The notes under the pieces were generated by a model, which was not told the origin of the DNA, searched no databases, and saw nothing but the letters and a program-made list of their open reading frames with translations. Of a stretch of DNA of 5,352 bases, positions 1 through 5,352 are shown in pieces (position 1 is the first letter of the stretch; each line of letters starts with the position of its first letter). The stretch is taken from positions 1 to 5,352 of the forward strand of contig RKRO01000394.1 in NCBI GenBank assembly GCA_007571355.1. The letters run 5' to 3'. The position numbers were made by a program, and so were the translations under genes. Source of the DNA: Candidatus Poribacteria bacterium. GTDB lineage: Bacteria; Poribacteria; WGA-4E; WGA-3G.

Positions 1-54
1 CCATCTTTTGCGATGGGCAACGTTGCGGGCTTTTTTTAGGCTCATACCCGTAAA

Positions 55-111
55 TTCCGCCTGCTTGCCGAGGGGAAGTGGCGTAAAACGTTCCGCCCTG
101 CTTGCGGAGGG
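55..111. repeat. Two direct copies of a TGCTTGC-centred GC-rich repeat
   Basis: Positions 55-75 and 91-111 are two near-identical 21-base units. Each starts TTCCGCC, has the core TGCTTGC, and ends in GAGGG or AGGGG. They differ by one extra C before the core and the base after it, and lie 36 bases apart start to start. In the second copy CCC and GGG-type runs flank the core, so it can fold into a small hairpin. The 12-mer CCCTGCTTGCGG at 96-107 recurs exactly at 3483-3494 inside the ATPase gene, which points to a dispersed repeat family in this genome rather than to local chance. Confidence 0.65.
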
Positions 112-132
112 TGTTTTTGCAAACGCTAAAAT
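102..132 (+). promoter_or_regulatory. Possible weak sigma-70-type promoter
   Basis: TAAAAT at 127-132 is one base away from the TATAAT -10 consensus. The best -35 candidate is TTGCGG at 102-107, which matches only in its TTG and has a long 19-base spacer. Initiation would fall near 139, at the left edge of the dyad at 139-157, an arrangement that would suit a repressor. The sequence support is thin and the host's promoter consensus is unknown. Confidence 0.22.
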
Positions 133-138
133 CCAATG

Positions 139-157
139 CGAAGAAAGTGTTTCTTCG
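139..157. promoter_or_regulatory. Perfect dyad, candidate operator
   Basis: CGAAGAAAGTGTTTCTTCG consists of two perfect 8-base inverted arms around a 3-base GTG centre. It begins 68 bases upstream of the first start codon and directly follows the possible -10 box. The arms are purine- and pyrimidine-rich and no T-run follows, so it does not look like a terminator. The geometry fits a site for a dimeric regulator, or an mRNA hairpin in the 5' leader. No regulator gene is seen in the window, although the DUF4007 protein itself could bind DNA. Confidence 0.45.
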
Positions 158-193
158 AGGGGGGTAGACCATTTCCATCTGACGATACCGGTT

Positions 194-229
194 AAGGAGG
201 GAAATTTTGCCTTCAGTTAATCCCTCCTT
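194..229 (+). promoter_or_regulatory. Strong Shine-Dalgarno paired in a start-codon hairpin
   Basis: AAGGAGGG at 194-201 is a near-ideal Shine-Dalgarno, five bases before the TTG start at 207, and it decides that start. AAGGAGGGA (194-202) is perfectly complementary to TCCCTCCTT (221-229), which lies in codons 5-8 of the gene. The predicted hairpin has a 9-bp stem and an 18-base loop that contains the TTG. If it forms it would bury the ribosome binding site and reduce translation of the first gene. The pairing is seen directly in the sequence; regulation by it is inference. Confidence 0.55.
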
Positions 230-1121
230 TTCAGGGCACCAGACGTTTCCGTTCCGCTACACATGGCTGAAGAAAGGCGTTGATGCCGTAGCAGCAAACC
301 CTGCCATCTTCTTATCCAAAGATGCCTCTGTCACTTTAGGTGTCGGGAAAAATATGGTGGCCGCCATCCGGCATTGGTGTCGAGCATCGGGACTCATTGA
401 AGAAGACGAAGGAACACGTGAGCGACGCGGGCAATTCGCGCTGACACCGCTCGGCGAAGCCATCTTTGACGAAAACGGCTTTGACCCATACCTTGACGAT
501 CCAGCAACTTTATGGCTGATCCACTATCAGATTGCGACCAATACCGACCAAGCAACAGCATGGTATTGGGCATTCAATGTTCTAAGGGGTCACCAGTTTA
601 CACCCTCTACATTCGCAAAAAAAGTGCATGAATGGGCACAACAACAGAAACCCTCTATGCGCCCCGCTTCCGACAATACACTGCAGCGGGATGTCAACTG
701 CTTTATCCGAACCTATTGCCACTCGCGCCAGAAGGCTAACACGGCTGTGGCTGAAGAAACCTTTGACTGTCCGCTCGTTGAACTCAATCTCATTGCTGAA
801 TTGCCAGATAGCGATAGTTACGAATTTCAGCGAGGCGAGAAAGACACACTACCGATTGAAGTTGTCGCTTGGGCGTTAGATACGTTTTGGAAAGACGACT
901 TATTCCAGAGGGAATCACGCCCGTTTTCAGATTTAATGTACGCCCCATCAAGTCCGGGGCGGGTTTTCAGATTAGATGAAGATACAATGACAATATACCT
1001 TGAAGACCTTGAACAACTCACCGATGGTGCGTTCCGATACGATGAGACATCAGGGCTGAAGCAGCTCTATCGACATAAAGATTTAAATCGGATGGAATTT
1101 TTAGAGAGGTATTATGGCTAA
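207..1121 (+). CDS. DUF4007-family protein, probable DNA-modification/defence component
   Basis: This 304-residue protein fits the DUF4007 family along its whole length. Family hallmarks I see are FSGHQTFPFRYTWLKKG (8-24), LGVGKNMVAAIRHWCRASG (44-62), LTPLGEAIFDENGFDPYLDD (79-98), TLWLIHYQIA (101-110), the LQRDVNCFIRTY segment (159-170), DCPLVELNLI (187-196) and a C-terminal region with GRVFRLDE (251-258) and GLKQLYRHKD (283-292). The biochemical role of the family is unknown. The 35-90 region reads like a winged helix-turn-helix, so DNA binding or target recognition is a reasonable inference. DUF4007 genes recur beside PAPS-reductase-like genes in Dnd/BREX-like loci, as here. The TTG start is chosen because of the strong Shine-Dalgarno at 194-201 and because no ATG lies in frame before residue 50, well inside the conserved domain. 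The stop codon overlaps the ATPase start by 8 bases. No signal peptide or membrane segment is seen, so it is probably cytoplasmic. Confidence 0.9.
   Translation: MPSVNPSFSGHQTFPFRYTWLKKGVDAVAANPAIFLSKDASVTLGVGKNMVAAIRHWCRASGLIEEDEGTRERRGQFALTPLGEAIFDENGFDPYLDDPATLWLIHYQIATNTDQATAWYWAFNVLRGHQFTPSTFAKKVHEWAQQQKPSMRPASDNTLQRDVNCFIRTYCHSRQKANTAVAEETFDCPLVELNLIAELPDSDSYEFQRGEKDTLPIEVVAWALDTFWKDDLFQRESRPFSDLMYAPSSPGRVFRLDEDTMTIYLEDLEQLTDGAFRYDETSGLKQLYRHKDLNRMEFLERYYG
1104..1109 (+). promoter_or_regulatory. Ribosome binding site of the ATPase gene, inside the DUF4007 gene
   Basis: GAGAGG lies four bases before the ATG at 1114 and within the last codons of the DUF4007 gene. Ribosomes finishing that gene at 1119-1121 would stop next to this start, favouring translational coupling and a fixed ratio of the two proteins. 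The surrounding 10-mer TAGAGAGGTA is repeated exactly at 4693-4702 before the third gene. Confidence 0.7.
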
Positions 1122-4100
1122 TACACCCTTGTCAGAGCTCTTTCACATTACAGAACGTTTTCGGCGTTCTGTCCATCTGGAACGCGATTTTTATACCGAA
1201 AACGCGTTAGAAGGTTACATTGTAACTGTCACAGCAAGAGAGACTCTTGCACGTTTGGTTTCAGCGCAAGAGAGTGAAACAACGTCTAAAGCCTGGTCCC
1301 TCACCGGTCCCTACGGTTCAGGCAAATCCGCCTTCGCGCTTTTCGCTGCGAAACTGTTCGGAAATCCAGAGACTCCGACAACGCAGGAAGCTTTGAAATT
1401 ACTGAAGGACGGGGATGCCGCACTCTATGAACAGTTTATCCACGCGAACAGTAACGGAAAACCCGCATCATCAGGTTTTTGCCCAGTGCTCATTTCCGGC
1501 GAACGCGCACCCATAGCGCTTGCACTCCTCCGCGGTTTAGAACACGGACTCAAGGTTTTCGGAATTCCAACCGCCAATTCACCCCGGCCAAAAATCAGAA
1601 ACCTATTGAAAACCGCAACAAACGGGACTCCCCCGCCAGCCTCAGAAATCACTGCACTCTTTGAATCCGCAACGCGCGCGATTAAAAAGAACGGGGGACA
1701 CGGCTTGTTATTGGTCATTGATGAACTCGGCAAATTCCTTGAATACGCCGCACAATACCCCGCACAAGGCGATGTGTTTGTGCTGCAAACCCTCGCTGAA
1801 CTTGCAACACGCAGCGACGAGACTCCACTTTTTTTGCTGACTATCTTGCACCAGGCTTTTGAACAATACGCACACCGGCTCGCAAAATCGCAACGCGAAG
1901 AGTGGGGAAAGGTACAAGGACGCTTTGAAGACATCGCCTTCGTAGAACCCACAGAGCAGGTACTTCGCCTAATCGGTTCCGCTATCCAAGCAAAATCAGT
2001 GGACGAGAACGAAACCCTATCCGTTCCTATTGAATCGGATCTCAAACCCCGCCAATTTCATGAAGACGCAGAATTTCGTGAACTCCTACAAAACTGCCTA
2101 CCGCTCCACCCGACCGTGGCACTTGTTATCGGTCCAATTTTCCGCCGGTTCGCACAGAACGAACGTTCACTCTTTGCTTTTTTGAGCGCAAGTGAACCTT
2201 ACGGATTGCAAGATTTTCTTTCAAATCAGCACTATGATGGAAATGTACTCCCGCTGCTGTCACTGGCCGACCTGTACGACTATCTGAACACGACCATAGG
2301 CAGTCGACTTTACGCCTCGCGAGACGGTGATAAGTGGGTCGAGATTGATATGGCTATTAACCGATTCGAAGACTCCTCGCCAATCACAGTTAAACTCATA
2401 AAAACAATCGGATTGCTCGGTATTGTCGGAGAAGTCAGTACGAACCTGAAAGCCTCAGAACATATACTCCGTTATGCCTTAAATGATAACACAGCAGCAT
2501 TCAATGAGGAGTTTGATACCGCGCTAAAGACGCTGGAAAAACGGTCAATTGTTATCTACCGTCGCCACAACGATGTCTATAAACTCTATGAAGGGAGCGA
2601 CATCGATATTGAAGCATTGTACCACGAAGCGAGAGGACATCTCGACCCGCATGAGACACTCACGAATTACCTGTCAAAACTGGCACCCCCACGTCCGCTG
2701 ATCGCTCGCCGACACCTGTTTGAGAAAGGCACACTCCGCTATTTTGAGGTGTGGTACACCGATCTTGAAAACTTTGATACCAACCTGCATGCACCCCTTC
2801 ATGATGCAGACGGACTTGTGCTCTATACACTGCCGGCGGATGCACATGCAGTTAACCTGTTTGTTGAAAAGGCAAAGCGCGCAGCCGTTACCCAACGAAA
2901 AGAAGTTTTGATTGCAATCCCACATTCCACCCGTTTTCTCCGTGATGCCGTCACTGAACTCGCCTGCCTGCACTGGATTTCGGAAAATACAGATGACCTC
3001 GAAGGCGATGCTGTCGCAAGACGTGAACTCTCCATCCGATGGGTAGAAGCAGCGCGCAGTGTGGACACGCAACTTACTACCATTTTTAGGGGAGATAGCG
3101 AATCCCCTTGTCACTGGTTTCACGAAGGACAAGAGATAGCCATCAATACGCAACGCGCAAGAAACGAGTACCTCTCAAAAATCTGTGATGAAGTCTACCA
3201 CAAGACCCCACTTCTTCGGAATGAACTCATTAATCGCCGGAAAATCTCCGGTGCGGTAACGACTGCGCGAAGAAAATTAATCCAAGCGATGCTTGAAAAC
3301 GCGGACCAAGATGACCTCGGCATCACTGGCTACCCCGCCGAAAAGAGTATCTATCGCTCACTTTTGCGGCAAACCGGGATCCACCGCGAAGTCTCTGGTG
3401 TCTGGGGCTTTCACCCTCCTGAGGAGAAGGGCAAAGCACTTGATTCCCCCCCTGATAAAGAGGACAGAGACATAGGTTTCCCCCCTGCTTGCGGGGGGGC
3501 TAGGGGGGGTGATTCCCCCGCGGACAGCATGATACCGACATGGAACGCCATTGAAGCCTTCCTTGAAACCTGTGAAGGTGAACGACAACCCGTCGCGAAA
3601 CTCTACGAGCGTCTCATGGCACCGCCCCTCGGTATCCGAAACGGCCCACTGCCTATCCTTCTCTGCGCTGCCATATTCCACTACAAAACAGAAATCGCAC
3701 TCTATGAAAACGGGTCTTTTATTCCGGACTGGTCCATGCCGGTCTTTGAGAGACTCCTTAAAGCCCCGCAACTATTTGAATTGAAACGGTTTCAGATGAC
3801 AGGAGTCCGCTCGGATCTGTTCTCACAGTTTTTTGAAGTATTCAATCCATCAACAGAAACCCAGACACCTGATCTGTTAACAGTCGTTACGCCGTTAATG
3901 CGAACCATTGCCCAACTGCCAAAATATGCGTTGACAACACAGGATTTGAGTAATAACGCAAAGAATCTCCGTAAAATTGTCCTGAATGCCCGCGAACCTG
4001 ATGAACTCCTTTTTAAACAGTTGCCGGAAGCATTCGGGTTCTCATATTTTAGTACAGCGGCAGCAACAAGTACCGAAATCGCCTCGGAATTCCTGCGTGT

Positions 4101-4695
4101 GCTCCGAGACGCACTATCTGAATTGGAACAAGTCTATGAAAAACTGCTGAGTTTCGTCGAAGGTTGTCTTGCAGAGGTTTTCAATTTGCAATCAACGACA
4201 ATAGAAGAACGGCGCGCAGAACTCGTCCGTAGAGCTGAACCGTTATTAGAGTTGGTTATTGAGACTGATCTCAAAGGATTTCTCATCCATATCCACAGCG
4301 GCGGTCACGATTCCAACAGCTGGCTGGAGGCAATCGCAACCCTCCTTATCGAAAAACCACCAAAATCGTGGAGAGACACAGATAAGGCACAATTCGAGAT
4401 TAACCTGTCGCAACTCGCGCGGAAGTTCCGACACTTTGAAGCAGTGGTCTATGAAAAATTGAGTCACACTGAATCAGCAGCAGGAGAGCCCATCCGAGTC
4501 GGTATCACGGTACCAAGCGAAACCGAACAGGAACGCGTTGTTACGTTGACACCGACTGCTGATAAGCAATCCACTGAAATAGAGAGTGAGATCAAGAAGG
4601 TTTTCGACCAGTTCGACGTAGGCGACAACCCAGAGCTCCATATCGCAATCTTAGCCCGAATCTCACAAAAATGGATACAACAACTTGATGAATAG
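1114..4695 (+). CDS. Very large P-loop ATPase, BrxC/PglY-like class
   Basis: This 1,193-residue soluble protein carries a Walker A motif, GPYGSGKS, at 65-72 (K71, S72), and a Walker B-like LLLVIDELGKFLEY at 198-211 (D203, E204). A possible sensor strand is LFLLTILHQAF (239-249), followed by WGKVQGRFEDIAF (264-276), whose R270 could be a sensor or finger arginine. Next come LHPTVALVIGPIF and AQNERSLFAFLSASEP (331-362), then a winged-helix-like block near 426-500. The C-terminal half has no catalytic motif I know, but it includes YHKTPLLRNELINRRKISGA (695-714) and GIRNGPLPILLCAAIF (about 845-860), which look like conserved family segments. Size, an N-terminal ATPase and a neighbouring PAPS-reductase-like gene resemble the BrxC/PglY ATPases of BREX, especially type 4; orthology is inference. 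It probably powers assembly or movement of the complex on DNA. Residues 777-802 are encoded by a C/G-run repeat inserted in frame and are unlikely to belong to the fold. The ATG start is supported by GAGAGG at 1104-1109. Confidence 0.85.
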   Translation: MANTPLSELFHITERFRRSVHLERDFYTENALEGYIVTVTARETLARLVSAQESETTSKAWSLTGPYGSGKSAFALFAAKLFGNPETPTTQEALKLLKDGDAALYEQFIHANSNGKPASSGFCPVLISGERAPIALALLRGLEHGLKVFGIPTANSPRPKIRNLLKTATNGTPPPASEITALFESATRAIKKNGGHGLLLVIDELGKFLEYAAQYPAQGDVFVLQTLAELATRSDETPLFLLTILHQAFEQYAHRLAKSQREEWGKVQGRFEDIAFVEPTEQVLRLIGSAIQAKSVDENETLSVPIESDLKPRQFHEDAEFRELLQNCLPLHPTVALVIGPIFRRFAQNERSLFAFLSASEPYGLQDFLSNQHYDGNVLPLLSLADLYDYLNTTIGSRLYASRDGDKWVEIDMAINRFEDSSPITVKLIKTIGLLGIVGEVSTNLKASEHILRYALNDNTAAFNEEFDTALKTLEKRSIVIYRRHNDVYKLYEGSDIDIEALYHEARGHLDPHETLTNYLSKLAPPRPLIARRHLFEKGTLRYFEVWYTDLENFDTNLHAPLHDADGLVLYTLPADAHAVNLFVEKAKRAAVTQRKEVLIAIPHSTRFLRDAVTELACLHWISENTDDLEGDAVARRELSIRWVEAARSVDTQLTTIFRGDSESPCHWFHEGQEIAINTQRARNEYLSKICDEVYHKTPLLRNELINRRKISGAVTTARRKLIQAMLENADQDDLGITGYPAEKSIYRSLLRQTGIHREVSGVWGFHPPEEKGKALDSPPDKEDRDIGFPPACGGARGGDSPADSMIPTWNAIEAFLETCEGERQPVAKLYERLMAPPLGIRNGPLPILLCAAIFHYKTEIALYENGSFIPDWSMPVFERLLKAPQLFELKRFQMTGVRSDLFSQFFEVFNPSTETQTPDLLTVVTPLMRTIAQLPKYALTTQDLSNNAKNLRKIVLNAREPDELLFKQLPEAFGFSYFSTAAATSTEIASEFLRVLRDALSELEQVYEKLLSFVEGCLAEVFNLQSTTIEERRAELVRRAEPLLELVIETDLKGFLIHIHSGGHDSNSWLEAIATLLIEKPPKSWRDTDKAQFEINLSQLARKFRHFEAVVYEKLSHTESAAGEPIRVGITVPSETEQERVVTLTPTADKQSTEIESEIKKVFDQFDVGDNPELHIAILARISQKWIQQLDE
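3441..3519. repeat. In-frame, translated C/G-run repeat inside the ATPase gene
   Basis: The stretch starts and ends with the same 10 bases, TGATTCCCCC (3441-3450 and 3510-3519), offset by 69 bases, a multiple of three. Between them are a C6 run, the core TGCTTGC (3486-3492), and G7-CTA-G7 (3493-3509). C6 and the first G7 form one hairpin around TGCTTGC, and the second G7 can pair with the last C5 around TGATT. It is read through in the ATPase frame as a low-complexity peptide rich in Gly, Pro and Asp, including GFPPACGGARGGDSP (788-802), unlike the charged and hydrophobic sequence on both sides. The core is shared with the leader repeat at 91-111. This looks like a small dispersed repeat that landed in a linker. 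The direct repeat may be a target duplication or part of the repeat itself. Confidence 0.75.
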
Positions 4696-4700
4696 AGAGG
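4695..4700 (+). promoter_or_regulatory. Ribosome binding site of the PAPS-reductase-like gene
   Basis: GAGAGG starts on the last base of the ATPase stop codon (TAG, 4693-4695) and ends seven bases before the ATG at 4708. This spacing is good and supports that start. The close junction, with no room for a promoter or terminator, indicates that the third gene belongs to the same transcript. Confidence 0.7.
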
Positions 4701-4707
4701 TAAAAAC

Positions 4708-5352
4708 ATGACACAAAAAATCCGACACGTCCTCGGACTCTCCGGTGGCAAAGACAGTTCAGCACTCGCCGTCTATATGCGCGACAGAGTCCCAGAAATG
4801 GAATACTTCTTCTCCGACACCGGCAAAGAATTACCAGAGACGTATGACTTCCTCGACCGCTTAGAGGCGTTCCTCGGCAAACCGATTGTCCGACTCAACA
4901 TGGACCCTGACCCCACCAAAAACCGGGATTTCGATCACTGGTTAACGCTCTACGGCGGATTACTACCTTCGTCCCAAGTCCGCTGGTGCACCGTTAACCT
5001 CAAAATTAGACCCTTTGAAGAATACATCGGCGACGATAAAGCGTATCACTACATCGCCATTCGCGCAGACGAAGAGGATAGAATAGGCTACAAACCGCCG
5101 AAGATCTCCGGTTTACATAACATCGAACCGAAATACCCATTCAGAGAGGACGGCATCACGAAAGCGGATGTCTACCAAATCCTTGAGGAAAGCGGAGTCG
5201 GTATGCCCGACTACTATAAATGGCGCACCCGCTCGGGGTGTTACTTCTGCTTTTTCCAGCGCAAATCCGAATGGGTCGGACTCTTAGAACAGCACCCCGA
5301 CCTCTTTGAACTCGCCATGGCGTATGAAAAACCCAATCCAAACGCGAAAACG
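4708..5352 (+). CDS. PAPS-reductase-like PP-loop protein (DndC/BrxP-like), 3' end missing
   Basis: The reading frame is open from the ATG at 4708 to the window edge, giving 215 residues without a stop. The N-terminal ATP-pyrophosphatase motif is LSGGKDSSAL (11-20), followed by a second nucleotide-binding segment, SDTGKELPET (35-44). RWCTVNLKIRPFEEY (92-106) and IRADEEDR (118-125) match conserved blocks of the PAPS reductase/DndC superfamily. Cysteines C94, C178 and C181 (GCYFC) could ligate an iron-sulfur cluster, with a fourth ligand possibly beyond the window. PP-loop enzymes of this type adenylate a substrate; in DndC and SspD this serves sulfur insertion into the DNA backbone. Assimilatory sulfate reduction is less likely because the neighbours are DUF4007 and a giant ATPase and no sulfate-assimilation gene is present. 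In BREX type 4 the PAPS-reductase-like member is called BrxP; whether this is that protein or a DndC relative cannot be decided from a partial sequence. Confidence 0.88.
   Translation, partial: MTQKIRHVLGLSGGKDSSALAVYMRDRVPEMEYFFSDTGKELPETYDFLDRLEAFLGKPIVRLNMDPDPTKNRDFDHWLTLYGGLLPSSQVRWCTVNLKIRPFEEYIGDDKAYHYIAIRADEEDRIGYKPPKISGLHNIEPKYPFREDGITKADVYQILEESGVGMPDYYKWRTRSGCYFCFFQRKSEWVGLLEQHPDLFELAMAYEKPNPNAKT

Larger units (their letters stand above)
1..206. other. Leader / intergenic region upstream of the operon
   Basis: No convincing gene is seen here. One + strand frame (frame 2) stays open from the window edge to a TAA at 218-220 and would overlap the next gene. Its translation is largely made of the GC-rich repeats at 55-111, it has no ribosome binding site inside the window, and it resembles no family I know. 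It could still be the tail of an upstream gene that starts outside the window. The other two + frames stop at 37-39 and 51-53. The stretch holds two related repeats, a possible -10 box, a strong dyad and the strong Shine-Dalgarno of the first real gene, as expected of a promoter and leader region. Confidence 0.6.

Noticed and set aside
1..37. Possible rho-independent terminator (palindrome GCAACGTTGC at 17-26, then GGGC and T7)
   Set aside because: The 10-base palindrome has no loop and GGGC has no partner just before it, so no proper GC-rich stem leads into the T-run. The small CCATC/GATGG stem at 1-16 is too far from it.
55..111. CRISPR array
   Set aside because: Only two imperfect repeat units 36 bases apart with a 15-base gap, a composition shared with a dispersed repeat, and no cas gene.
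2..220. Open + strand frame of about 70 codons in the leader, ending at TAA 218-220
   Set aside because: Much of its translation comes from the TGCTTGC repeats, its possible TTG start at 8 has no ribosome binding site, it overlaps the well-supported start at 207, and it resembles no known family. An upstream gene's tail cannot be fully excluded.
1425..2045. 206-codon open frame on the - strand opposite the ATPase
   Set aside because: It lies opposite the Walker B region of a protein with clear motifs, has Ser/Arg/Cys-rich composition typical of an antisense shadow, and shows no family resemblance.
2674..3153. 159-codon open frame on the - strand opposite the ATPase
   Set aside because: Same reasoning: a shadow of the coding frame, with no recognisable domain.
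3441..3519. Insertion sequence or frameshifted pseudogene
   Set aside because: The element is only 79 bases, encodes nothing of its own, and leaves the ATPase frame intact to residue 1193.
4708..5352. Assimilatory PAPS reductase (cysH)
   Set aside because: The superfamily matches, but the neighbours are DUF4007 and a giant ATPase rather than sulfate-assimilation genes, and the CxxC at 178-181 with C94 fits DndC-like enzymes better. The C-terminus that would settle this is missing.

Overview
The window carries the start of one tightly packed + strand operon: a DUF4007-family protein (207-1121), a very large P-loop ATPase (1114-4695), and a PAPS-reductase-like ATP pyrophosphatase that runs off the right edge (4708-5352+). 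The first two genes overlap by 8 bases and the last two are 12 bases apart, so the three are almost certainly co-transcribed and probably translationally coupled. The first ~200 bases hold no convincing gene but contain repeats, a strong dyad and a hairpin that pairs with the first ribosome binding site.

No gene in the window identifies the organism. It is bacterial or archaeal DNA of middling G+C with Shine-Dalgarno starts. The C-run/TGCTTGC/G-run repeats, one of them translated inside the ATPase, resemble repeats I associate with Candidatus Poribacteria and similar uncultured, metagenome-derived bacteria. That taxonomic guess is weak and rests on memory.

Functionally the trio looks like a sulfur-based DNA modification or phage-defence locus. 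A DndC/BrxP-like PP-loop enzyme (SGGKDS motif plus three cysteines suited to an iron-sulfur cluster) would activate a substrate for sulfur transfer. The ~1,190-residue ATPase has the general build of the BrxC/PglY-class ATPases of BREX. The DUF4007 protein, of unknown biochemical role, could be a DNA-binding or specificity factor, because its N-terminal half looks like a winged helix. The rest of the system (for example a DndA/SspA cysteine desulfurase, PglZ, BrxL, a helicase or a nuclease) would lie downstream and cannot be seen.

The most unusual points are: (1) a C/G-run repeat inserted in frame into the ATPase gene (3441-3519), with a 10-base direct repeat at its ends, a potential G-quadruplex and slippage-prone homopolymers; (2) a 9-bp perfect inverted repeat that would hide the Shine-Dalgarno of the first gene (194-229); (3) a 19-base dyad at 139-157 that could be an operator; (4) related TGCTTGC repeats in the leader (55-111).
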